A stretch of DNA of 64,000 nucleotides, taken from positions 1 to 64,000 of the forward strand of contig NHNK02000002.1 in NCBI GenBank assembly GCA_002173415.2, given 5' to 3'. Source of the stretch: Marinomonas agarivorans (GTDB taxonomy: Bacteria; Pseudomonadota; Gammaproteobacteria; Pseudomonadales; Marinomonadaceae). Shown piece by piece: positions 25,700 through 34,900 of the stretch. How positions within the stretch are numbered: the stretch's first letter is position 1; each line of letters starts with the position of its first letter. Position numbers and translations under genes: made by a program. Below the pieces are notes generated by a model. That model did not search any database. It worked only from the letters and a program-made list of their open reading frames with translations, and was not told where the DNA came from.

Positions 25700-27937
25700 T
25701 CAATAAGTTTCTAGTGGGTCGACATCAATTGCAAAACGAATTTTATGCGAATGAGTATTGGTTTCAAGCCAATGAGTCAAGGTTTCTGTTAATTGATGCA
25801 AGGTGGCACGTTGTGATGATTTTAAAGATAAAACATAACGATGGTGACCTGCTTTTTTCACAATAATAGCCGCGTATGGGCCGATCAAGTCAATCTCTTC
25901 GTGTCCGTCTTGTTCTGCTAACTGCCGTACTTGATGCAATAATGTGTAGGCCTCTTGCTCATCACGGGATTCAGTACGAATAATGACCTGATGGGTGAAG
26001 GGAGGCCACGCAAGACGTTGGCGTTCTCTTAATTCCTGTGCTGCAAAAGCCTGATAATTTTGTTCACATAAAGTCTCAATAGCAGTGTTGTTTGGGTGAT
26101 ATGTTTGCAGCAATACACTGCCTTTTTTGCTGGCTCGACCGGCTCGACCAGCAACTTGCATAATTAATTGAGCGGTTTTTTCCATACCACGATAATCAGC
26201 AGAAAATAATCCTGAATCAGCATTCATAATGACGACCAAGGTGACATTGGGAAAATGGTGCCCTTTAGCGAGCATTTGTGTACCAATCAAAATGGCTCTG
26301 TCATGTTGATGAATTTGTTGGGCCATCTTATCTAGTGTTGATTTTCTTTGTGTACTGTCTCGGTCAATACGAATGATGGGAGTATCTGTAAAAACCTGGC
26401 TAAGCTGCATTTCAATTTGCTCTGTGCCTTCGCCAATAGTGGTTAGTTTATCGCTATGACACTCTGGGCAGGTATATACCAAGGCTTTGTGTTTATCGCA
26501 GTGATGGCAATGTAATTTATTGGCTCGTTTATGTACGGTTAAGTTAACATCGCAATGTTCGCAACTGGCAATCCAACCGCACTGTTGGCACATTAATGTT
26601 GGGGCATAACCACGTCGATTGAGAAATATGAGCACTTGCTCCTGACGATCAAGTGTTGTCTGTATAGTTTGTAACGTGGTTTGGCTAAAACCGTAAAACA
26701 AACTTTCGTTGCGTAAGTCAACTCGTATCATTGCTGGCAATTGTGCTGCGCCTGCCCGTTGGCGTAGTTTTAGCCATTGATACTTTTTCTGCCATGCATT
26801 CATGAGTGTTTCAAAACAAGGCGTTGCACTGCCTAAAACTACCGGAATCTGAGCCGCTTTTGCTCTTATAATGGCTAAATCACGAGCGTGGTAACGAAAA
26901 CCTTCTTGCTGCTTATAAGAAGCATCGTGCTCCTCGTCGATCACAATCAAACCTAATGACTGATAGGGAACAAAAATCGCGGATCGCGTCCCTATAATAA
27001 TGTCAGCCTGACCGGATTTAGCCATGAGCCAAGCATCTAAACGATCTCTATCATTCATGTTTGAGTGCAATGCCACTACCTTTTCATTAAAACGCTTATT
27101 AAAGCGCGTTAAGGTTTGTGGTGTCAGACCGATCTCTGGTACCAGCACTAATACTTGTTTGCCTGTTCGTATAACTTTTTCTATGAGCTGCAAATACACT
27201 TCTGTTTTGCCACTGCCTGTGATGCCATCAATTAATGCCACATGAAATTGGTTTAAATAGTGTGTAATAGCGCTTAATGCCTGATTTTGTTCATCGTTCA
27301 GTTGTAGTTGAGTTTCTTTTGAAATTATTTCTTGTACAAGCTCTGGTTGTTGATCAAAACGTCGTTGTACTTTTTCAATGAGTTGCTTTTCAACTAAGGC
27401 TTTTGCATTAGACGTATTTAGTCCTAATGATTTAATGAGACTGGCATTAAGACCATAAGGGTGTTCTTTAATGGCATCAAAAAATTCGCGCTGGCGTACT
27501 GCTCTTCCAAAGATGTTTGGATCGTATGTTTGGCCTTTTTCCGTTAGAACCCACCAACTTTCTGTACGGTATTCTGGCTTTTCTCCTTTGCGTAATAGCA
27601 CAGGTAGAGCATGAAAGAGTACCTCGCCGATAGGATGATGGTAGTAGCGGCTAGCCCACTGACCGAGCGCAAGAATATCTGCTGCCATAACCGCTTGTTC
27701 GTCATGTAATGAGGTAATAGGCTTAATTTGTTGTTCGTCCCATTGGGATGTGTTGGTCAAGTTAACAATAATACCCAAACGAACAGAGTGGCCAAATGGT
27801 ACCTTAACTCTCATACCTGGTAACAGTTTGTGCCGCAATGCAATTGCCTTAGGGATTCGATAATCAAACAGAGTACGCATAGGCACAGGTAAGGCGACCT
27901 GTACAAATGAAAAGGGCGTTAGTAGCGTATCTGACAT
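25700..27937 (-). CDS. priA: Primosomal protein N' (replication restart helicase)
   Basis: 3'-to-5' DNA helicase that reloads the replisome at stalled forks. 745 residues (E. coli 732). Walker A DGITGSGKTEVYLQ near 235, DEAH-type box VIDEEHDASYKQQEG, and the zinc-binding cysteine pairs in CQQCGWIASCEHCDVNLTVH … LHCHHCDKHKAL … CPECHSDKL at about 450–495. The N-terminal DNA-binding domain begins VQVALPVPMRTLFDY. Only 89 bp to the SPOR gene; argS, often found between them in pseudomonads, is absent. Confidence 0.96.
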   Translation of the reverse strand: MSDTLLTPFSFVQVALPVPMRTLFDYRIPKAIALRHKLLPGMRVKVPFGHSVRLGIIVNLTNTSQWDEQQIKPITSLHDEQAVMAADILALGQWASRYYHHPIGEVLFHALPVLLRKGEKPEYRTESWWVLTEKGQTYDPNIFGRAVRQREFFDAIKEHPYGLNASLIKSLGLNTSNAKALVEKQLIEKVQRRFDQQPELVQEIISKETQLQLNDEQNQALSAITHYLNQFHVALIDGITGSGKTEVYLQLIEKVIRTGKQVLVLVPEIGLTPQTLTRFNKRFNEKVVALHSNMNDRDRLDAWLMAKSGQADIIIGTRSAIFVPYQSLGLIVIDEEHDASYKQQEGFRYHARDLAIIRAKAAQIPVVLGSATPCFETLMNAWQKKYQWLKLRQRAGAAQLPAMIRVDLRNESLFYGFSQTTLQTIQTTLDRQEQVLIFLNRRGYAPTLMCQQCGWIASCEHCDVNLTVHKRANKLHCHHCDKHKALVYTCPECHSDKLTTIGEGTEQIEMQLSQVFTDTPIIRIDRDSTQRKSTLDKMAQQIHQHDRAILIGTQMLAKGHHFPNVTLVVIMNADSGLFSADYRGMEKTAQLIMQVAGRAGRASKKGSVLLQTYHPNNTAIETLCEQNYQAFAAQELRERQRLAWPPFTHQVIIRTESRDEQEAYTLLHQVRQLAEQDGHEEIDLIGPYAAIIVKKAGHHRYVLSLKSSQRATLHQLTETLTHWLETNTHSHKIRFAIDVDPLETY

Positions 27938-28395
27938 GGAAGTAATGTAACTCCGTTAAGCGTATTAATTATCGATAAATTTTTGTGTCGATGATTTTTT
28001 GGTGTCAATGGTTCTTGATAAGTGCACTTTGAGTATTTGCTTTAATATCGCTACAAAATACCGTTTTAAGCTGTTCTTGTGAAATAGCATAATAAAGAAA
28101 TTTGCTTATCTCTGTCAGCGATCTTGTGAATTTAATCTGTTTTTCGAACAAATTTTTTGAAAGAGGAGAAAATCGCTTGCTGTTCGTCTAAATGAGCCAT
28201 AGAATAAGCGCCTCTTGGAACCACGGTACACTATTTGTACAAAGAATCGTGCGGTGCCTGACACAGTTTTGCAAACAAGCGCAATTCAATTGCAAACAAA
28301 AGCAGCCTTAGACAAGAGCGACCCTAGAGGGTAATTCGAAATAAGCTTGCTATACAAAGATCAGGTGGCGGCACACCAGAAAAAGGTAATATATT
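27938..28395. other. priA–rpmE intergenic region with rpmE leader elements
   Basis: 458 bp. It holds a 10-bp exact direct repeat ttgcaaacaa at 28269–28278 and 28290–28299 (21-bp period), and at 28364–28378 a ggtg…cacc arm pair immediately before the rpmE start region that may form a small leader hairpin (aggtggcggcacaccag). L31 leader RNAs are known in gammaproteobacteria and may bind the protein; whether this is one needs a covariance search. No other gene is visible. Confidence 0.4.
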
Positions 28396-28620
28396 ATGAA
28401 AAAAGATATCCACCCAAATTACACAGCGATCAAAGCAACCTGCACTTGTGGTAACACTCTAGAGCTTAATTCAACATTAGGCAAAGACATCCATATTGAT
28501 GTATGCAGCCAATGTCACCCATTCTATACAGGTCAACAGAAAATGTTGGATACTGGTGGTCGTGTTGATCGCTTTAAGAAACGTTTTGGTGCTCGTCGCT
28601 CAACGACTGCTTCTGCATAA
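28396..28620 (+). CDS. rpmE: 50S ribosomal protein L31
   Basis: 74 residues. Zinc-ribbon form of L31: C-T-C near residues 14–16 in [11 protein letters not shown] and the second pair in [12 protein letters not shown], the CxxC arrangement of the zinc-containing (C+) type. It binds the 50S subunit near the 5S rRNA and bridges to the 30S. Divergent from priA. Followed by a terminator that lies inside the next gene. Clean AAAAAGG ribosome binding site at 28381–28387. Confidence 0.97.
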   Translation: MKKDIHPNYTAIKATCTCGNTLELNSTLGKDIHIDVCSQCHPFYTGQQKMLDTGGRVDRFKKRFGARRSTTASA

Positions 28621-28639
28621 CATCGCATCGAAACACATT

Positions 28640-29401
28640 ATGGTTATCCATAGAAAAAAGCGCCATTTACTGGCGCTTTTTTTGTGTCTTACTTGTGAGC
28701 CATTATTTGCTTTGTGTACCGCGGAAGGCAAATTGTATACAGCGCAAGTAAAGCAGGTTATTGATGGAGATACACTCATCTTAACTCGAGAAGACTTTTC
28801 TCAAGATCGACGTGTACGCTTAATAGGAGTCAATACACCAGAACTTGATCATAAAAATGGCCAACATGAAGATTTTGCGCAAAAAGCCCAGCAACGCTTA
28901 CAATCTTATGCGGGCCAGTGGGTATATTATCAAGCGGGGCCCGATCGAAGAGATCGCTACGGGCGATATTTGTATTACTTATTTGATAGTGATCGAATTT
29001 CTTTAGCAAGTCAGTTATTATCGGCTGGGTTGGGTTACCGTATCGCAATTCCTCCTAATTTACGTTATCAACCCTGCTTGCAAAGAATTGAGCAGCAAGC
29101 AAAGAGAAAGCGTCTGGGTGTGTGGCAAAAGGCTCAGCACTGGCAGCCAAAAGCTGGCTTTGCAATGACTGATTTCACCATAAAGTCAGTGACTCAAAAT
29201 TCAAGAGGCTGGTGGCTTAAAACCAATCTAAACTTGGTTATCAATCTCCCTGCTTCTTATCAGGACCAATGGCAAGCGCACGAGTTATATCAACTTGAAG
29301 GGCGACAAGCCAATGCCAGAGGCTGGCAATACTATCGAAAGGTAGCAGAAAAAGAATGGGTGATGTTAGTAAAGCACCCGTATGACTTGACGTTTGAATA
29401 A
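28640..29401 (+). CDS. Secreted thermonuclease-like (SNase) protein
   Basis: Ca-dependent staphylococcal-nuclease-like fold. 253 residues from ATG 28640 with a signal peptide (n-region HRKKRH, hydrophobic stretch, cleavage near FALC-TAE). Family hallmarks are VKQVIDGDTLIL, RLIGVNTPELDH (active-site Arg and Asp), DRYGRYLYYLF and a GVWQKAQ end of the core. The frame is also open upstream through rpmE in another frame from 28496, which I reject. The first 15 codons coincide with the rpmE terminator. Transcription probably depends on read-through from rpmE. A C-terminal extension of about 90 residues follows the nuclease core. Confidence 0.8.
   Translation: MVIHRKKRHLLALFLCLTCEPLFALCTAEGKLYTAQVKQVIDGDTLILTREDFSQDRRVRLIGVNTPELDHKNGQHEDFAQKAQQRLQSYAGQWVYYQAGPDRRDRYGRYLYYLFDSDRISLASQLLSAGLGYRIAIPPNLRYQPCLQRIEQQAKRKRLGVWQKAQHWQPKAGFAMTDFTIKSVTQNSRGWWLKTNLNLVINLPASYQDQWQAHELYQLEGRQANARGWQYYRKVAEKEWVMLVKHPYDLTFE
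28654..28683 (+). terminator. rpmE terminator embedded in the next gene's signal-peptide code
   Basis: Stem gcgcca (28660–28665)/tggcgc (28671–28676) with flanking A6 and T7 that lengthen it, 5-nt loop. It sits 34 bp after the rpmE stop and lies wholly inside codons 5–15 of the next gene. Confidence 0.9.
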
Positions 29402-29470
29402 TTGCATTAACTATTCAAATAGACAGAAGGCAAAAATTATTTAATAGATAGCTAGAGGGAAAGCATTAAA

Positions 29471-30736
29471 ATGGCTGAAGATCTCAAACAGGCAGCGCTG
29501 GAATATCATGAGCATCCCGTTCCAGGCAAACTAAACGTTACTATCAGTAAACCAACTCAAACATCTCGCGATTTATCTCTTGCTTACAGCCCTGGTGTGG
29601 CTGAACCGTGTCGCGAAATTGCTAAAGACCCATCGACAGCTTACCGCTATACAGGAAAAGGCAACTTGGTTGCTGTTATTTCTGATGGTTCAGCAATTCT
29701 TGGTCTTGGTAATCTTGGCCCGCTGGCCAGTAAACCGGTTATGGAAGGTAAAGGCGTTTTGTTTAAGCGTTTTGCAGGTGTTAACTCTGTTGATGTAGAA
29801 GTTGAAGCAGAAAGCCCACAAGCGTTTATTGATACAGTAGCACGCATCGCCAATACTTATGGCGGTATTAATCTTGAAGATATCAAAGCACCAGAATGTT
29901 TTGAAATCGAACGCCAACTTATTGAAAAGTGCGATATTCCAGTTTTTCATGACGATCAACACGGTACAGCGATTGTAACAGCCGCAGGCTTGTTAAATGC
30001 GCTTGAATTGCAAGGGAAAGATATCGCAACGGCTAAGATTGTTTGTTTAGGTGCTGGTGCGGCAGCAACAGCTTGTATGAAGCTGATTATTAGCTGCGGT
30101 GCTCAGCGTGAAAATATTTACGTTTTAGATCGTAAAGGCGTGATTCATTCTGGTCGTGATGATCTAAACCAGTATAAAGCTATGTTTGCCATTGACACCG
30201 ATAAGCGTTCACTCGATGATGCCATTGATGGAGCGGATGTGTTTATTGGTGTGTCAGGCCCTGATCTTCTATCTGCTGAGCAGTTGAAAAAAATGGCACC
30301 AAAACCGGTGGTTTTTGCTTGCTCTAATCCCGATCCAGAGATCAGCCCTGAATTAGCTCATGCTACTCGTGATGATGTGATTATGGCGACAGGGCGCTCT
30401 GATTATCCTAATCAGGTAAATAATGTGCTTGGTTTTCCATTTATTTTCCGTGGTGCATTAGATGTTCGTGCTAGCAAAATCAATGAAGCGATGAAAGTGG
30501 CTGCGGTCAATGCACTCAAGGATTTGGCTAAAGAACCAGTGCCAGCTGAAGTTGTGAAGGCGTACGCGGGCGAGGAAATGACTTTTGGTAAAGCGTATAT
30601 TTTGCCTAAGCCAATGGATGCTCGTTTGTTAACTGTTGTCTCAGCTGCTGTTGCTAAAGCAGCAGTGGACTCTGGTGTAGCGACTTTGCCATATCCTGAT
30701 TTCTATCCATTAGAAAACTTAGAGCGTTTCGAGTAA
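29471..30736 (+). CDS. maeB: NADP-dependent malic enzyme, short form
   Basis: Decarboxylates malate to pyruvate with NADP reduction. 421 residues: the malic N-terminal domain (RDLSLAYSPGVAEPCREIA, DGSAILGLGNLGPLASKPVMEGK, DDQHGTA) and the NAD-binding domain (VCLGAGAAATACMKLI, GADVFIGVSGPD). It lacks the phosphotransacetylase-like domain carried by the long E. coli MaeB (759 residues). Short forms of this size occur in Pseudomonas. Clean ribosome binding region (gagggaaag) before ATG. Convergent with mrcA through a shared terminator. Confidence 0.95.
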   Translation: MAEDLKQAALEYHEHPVPGKLNVTISKPTQTSRDLSLAYSPGVAEPCREIAKDPSTAYRYTGKGNLVAVISDGSAILGLGNLGPLASKPVMEGKGVLFKRFAGVNSVDVEVEAESPQAFIDTVARIANTYGGINLEDIKAPECFEIERQLIEKCDIPVFHDDQHGTAIVTAAGLLNALELQGKDIATAKIVCLGAGAAATACMKLIISCGAQRENIYVLDRKGVIHSGRDDLNQYKAMFAIDTDKRSLDDAIDGADVFIGVSGPDLLSAEQLKKMAPKPVVFACSNPDPEISPELAHATRDDVIMATGRSDYPNQVNNVLGFPFIFRGALDVRASKINEAMKVAAVNALKDLAKEPVPAEVVKAYAGEEMTFGKAYILPKPMDARLLTVVSAAVAKAAVDSGVATLPYPDFYPLENLERFE

Positions 30737-30754
30737 AAGCTAACTCTAGAGCGC

Positions 30755-30790
30755 AAAAAAACCAGACATTGTAAAGTGTCTGGTTTTTTT
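30755..30790. terminator. Bidirectional terminator between maeB and mrcA
   Basis: 8-bp perfect stem accagaca (30761–30768)/tgtctggt (30777–30784), loop of 8, with a flanking A-run at 30755–30760 and T-run at 30785–30790. Stops both convergent genes (maeB ends 30736, mrcA ends 30845). Confidence 0.92.
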
Positions 30791-30844
30791 ATGCCTAGCT
30801 TTTTACTGTGCAAGCACTCATATGAAAAAGAGTGCGAATCAAGA

Positions 30845-33316
30845 TCAAAACAAGTTTTCTAATGTGTCGCTATTAACTGTTTCACTAGCGTTGTCATTAT
30901 TGGTATCGCTGTTTTCGTTAATAGCTGGTGCAATGGGTTGTTGTTTGATTTCAGGGATATTCTCTTTGCGGAATATCTCAAATACGGCGTCTTTTTGCCC
31001 TGGTGTGGCCCGATCACCTGTTTCTGGGTCAATTTTTACTGCAACTAAGCTGGATGGTTTGTATACATAAGACAGAGGGCGATCTTTTAACGATTCACGC
31101 ATGTAATTGATCCAAATAGGCAAAGAAACGGATCCACCCCATTCACCTCGACCCAAAGGCTGGGTATCGTCAAAACCGCTCCAAACAGTAGTAACCACAT
31201 CGCCATTGAAGCCAGAGAACCAAGCATCACGTACATCATTGGTTGTGCCGGTTTTGCCTGCAATGTCGTCACGTTTTAGCACGCGAGCTCGACGACCAGT
31301 ACCAAACTTAATCACATCGCGTAGCATGTCATAAACAATATAACTTACTTCAGGCTCAATAACTTGAGGTGCTACTGGTAAGGTTCTAATGCCTGTGTCT
31401 GTATTAAACAGAGCGTTTGGCAAGCTGTTACGTGTTTCTTCCTCTTCACCAAATTCATTTTCTAGAATCGTACAGGTAGTGCAGACCGTAATTGGAGTTG
31501 AGCGATACAATTCGGAGCCACTACGATCAACAACGCGGTCAATAATGAAAGGTTTAATCTGATATCCACCATTCGATAAAACCGCGTAGCCTGTTGCCAC
31601 TTGCAGTGGTGATAAGTTGGCACTGCCGAGGGATAAAGACAAATTCTTAGGCAGTTCTTCAGGATCGAAACCAAAGCGACGTAGGTATTCTAACGTTGGC
31701 CCAACCCCCATTTCATCAAGTAAACGTACTGACACGATATTTTGAGAACGGTATAAAGCCTGTCTCAAGCGGGTAGGGCCATAAAACTTACCGCTGTCGT
31801 TAGTGGGGCGCCAAGCGGTTGCTAGATTATCATCATTAAATACTACTGGTGCGTCGTTAATAATGCTGGCCGCACTATAGCCTGCAGCAATGGCGCTGGT
31901 ATAGATAAAGGGTTTAAAGTTTGAACCGGGTTGACGTTTTGATTGTGTTACTCGATTGAATTTATTTCGTTTAAAATTAAAACCGCCAACCAAGGCTTCA
32001 ATAGCACCATTTTTGCTGTTCAGTGAAATTAGTGCGCTTTGTGCAATTGGCAATTGTGATAATTTCCAACCCACCTTATTGTCGGGCTTTACATGGATAA
32101 TATCGCCTTTTACTAAAATGTCAGCCACGGTTGTTGGCGCCTCACCCTGAGTATCATTATCAATATAGGGTTTAGCCCATTTCATACCATCCCACAGCAG
32201 TTCATGACGTTCCCCATTATCCAATCGAATGGCGGCTTTGTCTTCCTCTGTTGAAAGTACAAGTGCTGATTGCCAATGGCCAACATTAGAATACTTTCTT
32301 AATTCTTGTAGTTGATCATTCAGTGGCGCTTCAATTAAATCTGGTCTTGTTTCTAAAGAGCCTCGATAACCGTGGCGTTCATCATAAGTTGATAAACCAA
32401 GTAAAACGGACTCATTCGCGGATTGTTGTAGACGAGAATCGATGGTTGTGTAAACGCTCATCCCTTCTTCATAAAGAGCATCACCAAATGTGTCATATAG
32501 TTCTGCACGTACCATTTCGGCAACATAATCAGCTTGAACTTCTGCTTGTATTCCATAATTTTTAGCTGTTATTGAGGTGCCAACCGCTTCTTCATAACTG
32601 TCTTTATCTATTTTGCCGAGAAATAGCATACGCTGCAAAATCCAATTGCGGCGAATAATGGCGCGGGAAGGATTGTTAACAGGGTTGTAGCTACTTGGTG
32701 CCTTTGGCATACCGGCAAGCATGGCTAATTGTGCGAGCGACAGGTTATCTAATGTGGTGTTGTAATAAATTTGGGCAGCAGCCTGAAAACCGTAAGAGCT
32801 TTTACCCAAGAAGATTTTATTAACATAAAGCTCAAAAATTTCTTCTTTCGATAACTCTTGTTCAATTGTCAGCGCGATAAGAATTTCAGTAAATTTACGA
32901 GAAAAGGTTTGTTCAAAAGATAAAAAATAGTTACGGGCTACCTGCATGGTAATAGTACTACCACCGCCGACAATTCGCCCAGTCTTAGCAATTTGTAATA
33001 CCGAACGCATCAGGCCTTTGATATCAACACCGGGGTGGCTATAAAAGTCATTGTCTTCTGCTGCTAGAACCGCAGCCTCTAATAACGGTGGAATGTCTTC
33101 GTATGAAATCGGAGCTCGGCGTTTTTCTCCAAATTCTTCGATCAATTTGCCATCTTTTGTATAAATACGTAAAGGAACCTGTAATTCAGAAAAACGAATT
33201 TGCTCAACTGTTGGAATCTTATCTTTAACGCTCTGGTAAAATGCGAACCCCAAACCGAAAGATGCCAATGCAGCTAGTAATCCTAATATAAATACAATTT
33301 TAAAAAATTTGGCCAT
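30845..33316 (-). CDS. mrcA: Penicillin-binding protein 1A
   Basis: Bifunctional class A PBP in the inner membrane. 823 residues: one N-terminal membrane anchor (about 5–25), glycosyltransferase domain with AAEDNDFYSHPGVD and GGSTITMQVARNYFLS, and transpeptidase domain with the SxxK motif in PGSNFKPFIYTSAI near residue 464, SxN in YRSQNIVSVR and KTG in GKTGTTNDVRDAWF. An Asp/Asn-rich tail ends the protein. Gene order mrcA then divergent hof/pil-like locus, aroK, aroB is the same as in E. coli and Pseudomonas. Confidence 0.96.
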   Translation of the reverse strand: MAKFFKIVFILGLLAALASFGLGFAFYQSVKDKIPTVEQIRFSELQVPLRIYTKDGKLIEEFGEKRRAPISYEDIPPLLEAAVLAAEDNDFYSHPGVDIKGLMRSVLQIAKTGRIVGGGSTITMQVARNYFLSFEQTFSRKFTEILIALTIEQELSKEEIFELYVNKIFLGKSSYGFQAAAQIYYNTTLDNLSLAQLAMLAGMPKAPSSYNPVNNPSRAIIRRNWILQRMLFLGKIDKDSYEEAVGTSITAKNYGIQAEVQADYVAEMVRAELYDTFGDALYEEGMSVYTTIDSRLQQSANESVLLGLSTYDERHGYRGSLETRPDLIEAPLNDQLQELRKYSNVGHWQSALVLSTEEDKAAIRLDNGERHELLWDGMKWAKPYIDNDTQGEAPTTVADILVKGDIIHVKPDNKVGWKLSQLPIAQSALISLNSKNGAIEALVGGFNFKRNKFNRVTQSKRQPGSNFKPFIYTSAIAAGYSAASIINDAPVVFNDDNLATAWRPTNDSGKFYGPTRLRQALYRSQNIVSVRLLDEMGVGPTLEYLRRFGFDPEELPKNLSLSLGSANLSPLQVATGYAVLSNGGYQIKPFIIDRVVDRSGSELYRSTPITVCTTCTILENEFGEEEETRNSLPNALFNTDTGIRTLPVAPQVIEPEVSYIVYDMLRDVIKFGTGRRARVLKRDDIAGKTGTTNDVRDAWFSGFNGDVVTTVWSGFDDTQPLGRGEWGGSVSLPIWINYMRESLKDRPLSYVYKPSSLVAVKIDPETGDRATPGQKDAVFEIFRKENIPEIKQQPIAPAINENSDTNNDNASETVNSDTLENLF

Positions 33317-33655
33317 GCATCACCTAAAGAAGGAAGAAAATTACGCACACGAATATCTGGCGTTTACCTAAAATTTAATGGTTAGAGGAAGACAAATTGA
33401 CATTGAAAAGTTCCGTCTACCTCAATGAAAAAAATCGCAAAAACTCAATTATACCTAAAACATTGCTTTTGAGTGGATTTTAATCCAATAATCTTGCTAA
33501 ATTATTCACTTAATGGTGTTATTATTTCCATTTTAAAGGAAATGATTCACTATCAACGTAAAAAATTGAAATTGCCAAGGACGATACAAATAGATGGAGT
33601 CAGTAAACTAAACCATTTATATGTAATCTTTTAACACAACATTCAAGGATGAATT
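33317..33655. other. mrcA–hof divergent intergenic region
   Basis: 339 bp, very AT-rich, expected to hold two divergent promoters. I see a small tttcc/ggaaa palindrome at about 33528–33545 and nothing else that I can support. Confidence 0.4.
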
Positions 33656-34900
33656 ATGTGCTTAGCCTCAACATATCTGCTTTTTTGCCATGAGCAGAAC
33701 CTTACTTTAATAGCATTGCGGAAAAAACAGTGGTCAACACTTCGTTCCAAATTAATGGAGTGCCATCGCTTTTTTGAACGAAATTCCTGTTCTGCTATGG
33801 CATATTGCCAGTCACTTCCGTACCTGAGCCATAATAAGCAGCCAAGCCAACATCAATCGAGCCAGAAGCCATTACTCAACCCCTTGTCTTATTTGATAAA
33901 ACAGCGATTGGATAATCCTTTAGCCAATGTTTATGTGGTTGTGCCTGATCATTGGTTGGTTAAATCTGAGCAAAACATGGTCTTAGATTCATCACCCCAA
34001 GTGCATCATTTGGCTGGGCTGTCTCTTGCCTCAGAAGTGAGTCGCTTGGCACCAGCAGAGTTAATCTATCAATACCGTATAGAAAAGTCTTATATTGCTC
34101 ATTCTTCAAAAATAGAGCATAGCGAAAACCAAACACAGCGGCTGCATGTAAAAGTAGGGGAATTATCATGGCTGAGGCAAATACAAGAGCGATGCTATAA
34201 AAGACTGCCCTTTACCGGAGTCATTAGCCTGTCCGATTGTTTGCAAGCCTTAGAAATGAGTGCAAGCCAATTGGCGGCACAAAAGCATATCGCGCATAAC
34301 AGTTTATCGGCTTATCAAATCGATGGATTAGCAATCGTCAAAAAACGTTCTCGATGGCGATATTTGCTGAGTTTGGTAATTTCTTCACAATTGATAGTGT
34401 GTAGTTACTATTACTATCTTCAAACAAGTACTGAGCAATTTAAGCAACAACTTGCTCAACAGCAAGCCAGAGATCAAGATCGTGTTTTACCAGAGTCTTT
34501 AACCTCAACCGCAGGTGTAAATTTATCAGAACAAACTTTACAGCAACAGTATCAGCATCTGATGACAATGATACCAACCTTGCCTACTTCGATTCGCTTT
34601 AATGGTCTAGAAATAAAACCCTATCAAACGAGGTTAGACTTAGTAGGAATTCAGAACGAGTTAAATATGTTGCTGACTAAATGGCGTGCAGCTTGGCCAG
34701 AAGCGGTGTTTTCAATGCAGATTCAAACAGATGCTCAACCATCAACAGAATCGGTATTTCCTCAACTAGCCACTCAAACAAACGAAATTCGTATTAACAA
34801 CAGAACAAGGAGTGTTCAGCATGTTATCGTTACTATTAGGCCACATAATGCAAATTCTAGATCGTCTGGTGCCGTCAGCTTGTCGAATAAATTACGATAA
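33656..34900 (+). CDS. Diverged HofM/PilM plus HofN/PilN-like fusion protein
   Basis: 414 residues, no clear match by name. The N-terminal ~235 residues resemble a PilM/HofM-type domain by order of features (LIALRKKQWSTL start, VYVVVPDHW, VHHLAGLSLASEVSRLAPAELIYQYRIEKSY, RCYKRLPFTGVISLSD), but no ATP-binding motif is seen. Then come a membrane segment at about 236–255 (RWRYLLSLVISSQLIVCSYYYY), a coiled coil of Gln-rich sequence, and a periplasmic PilN-like ferredoxin-type piece (IPTLPTSIRFNGLEIKPYQTRLDLVGIQNE). Location between mrcA and aroK is where hofM and hofN or pilM and pilN stand elsewhere. Identity is inferred from context and topology. Confidence 0.55.
   Translation: MCLASTYLLFCHEQNLTLIALRKKQWSTLRSKLMECHRFFERNSCSAMAYCQSLPYLSHNKQPSQHQSSQKPLLNPLSYLIKQRLDNPLANVYVVVPDHWLVKSEQNMVLDSSPQVHHLAGLSLASEVSRLAPAELIYQYRIEKSYIAHSSKIEHSENQTQRLHVKVGELSWLRQIQERCYKRLPFTGVISLSDCLQALEMSASQLAAQKHIAHNSLSAYQIDGLAIVKKRSRWRYLLSLVISSQLIVCSYYYYLQTSTEQFKQQLAQQQARDQDRVLPESLTSTAGVNLSEQTLQQQYQHLMTMIPTLPTSIRFNGLEIKPYQTRLDLVGIQNELNMLLTKWRAAWPEAVFSMQIQTDAQPSTESVFPQLATQTNEIRINNRTRSVQHVIVTIRPHNANSRSSGAVSLSNKLR

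Noticed and set aside
28496-28639. Longer N terminus of the SNase gene reading through rpmE in another frame
   Set aside because: It would fully overlap rpmE and lacks a signal peptide; ATG 28640 gives one.
30822-31070. 82-residue plus-strand frame after maeB
   Set aside because: Antisense to the end of mrcA; no independent features.
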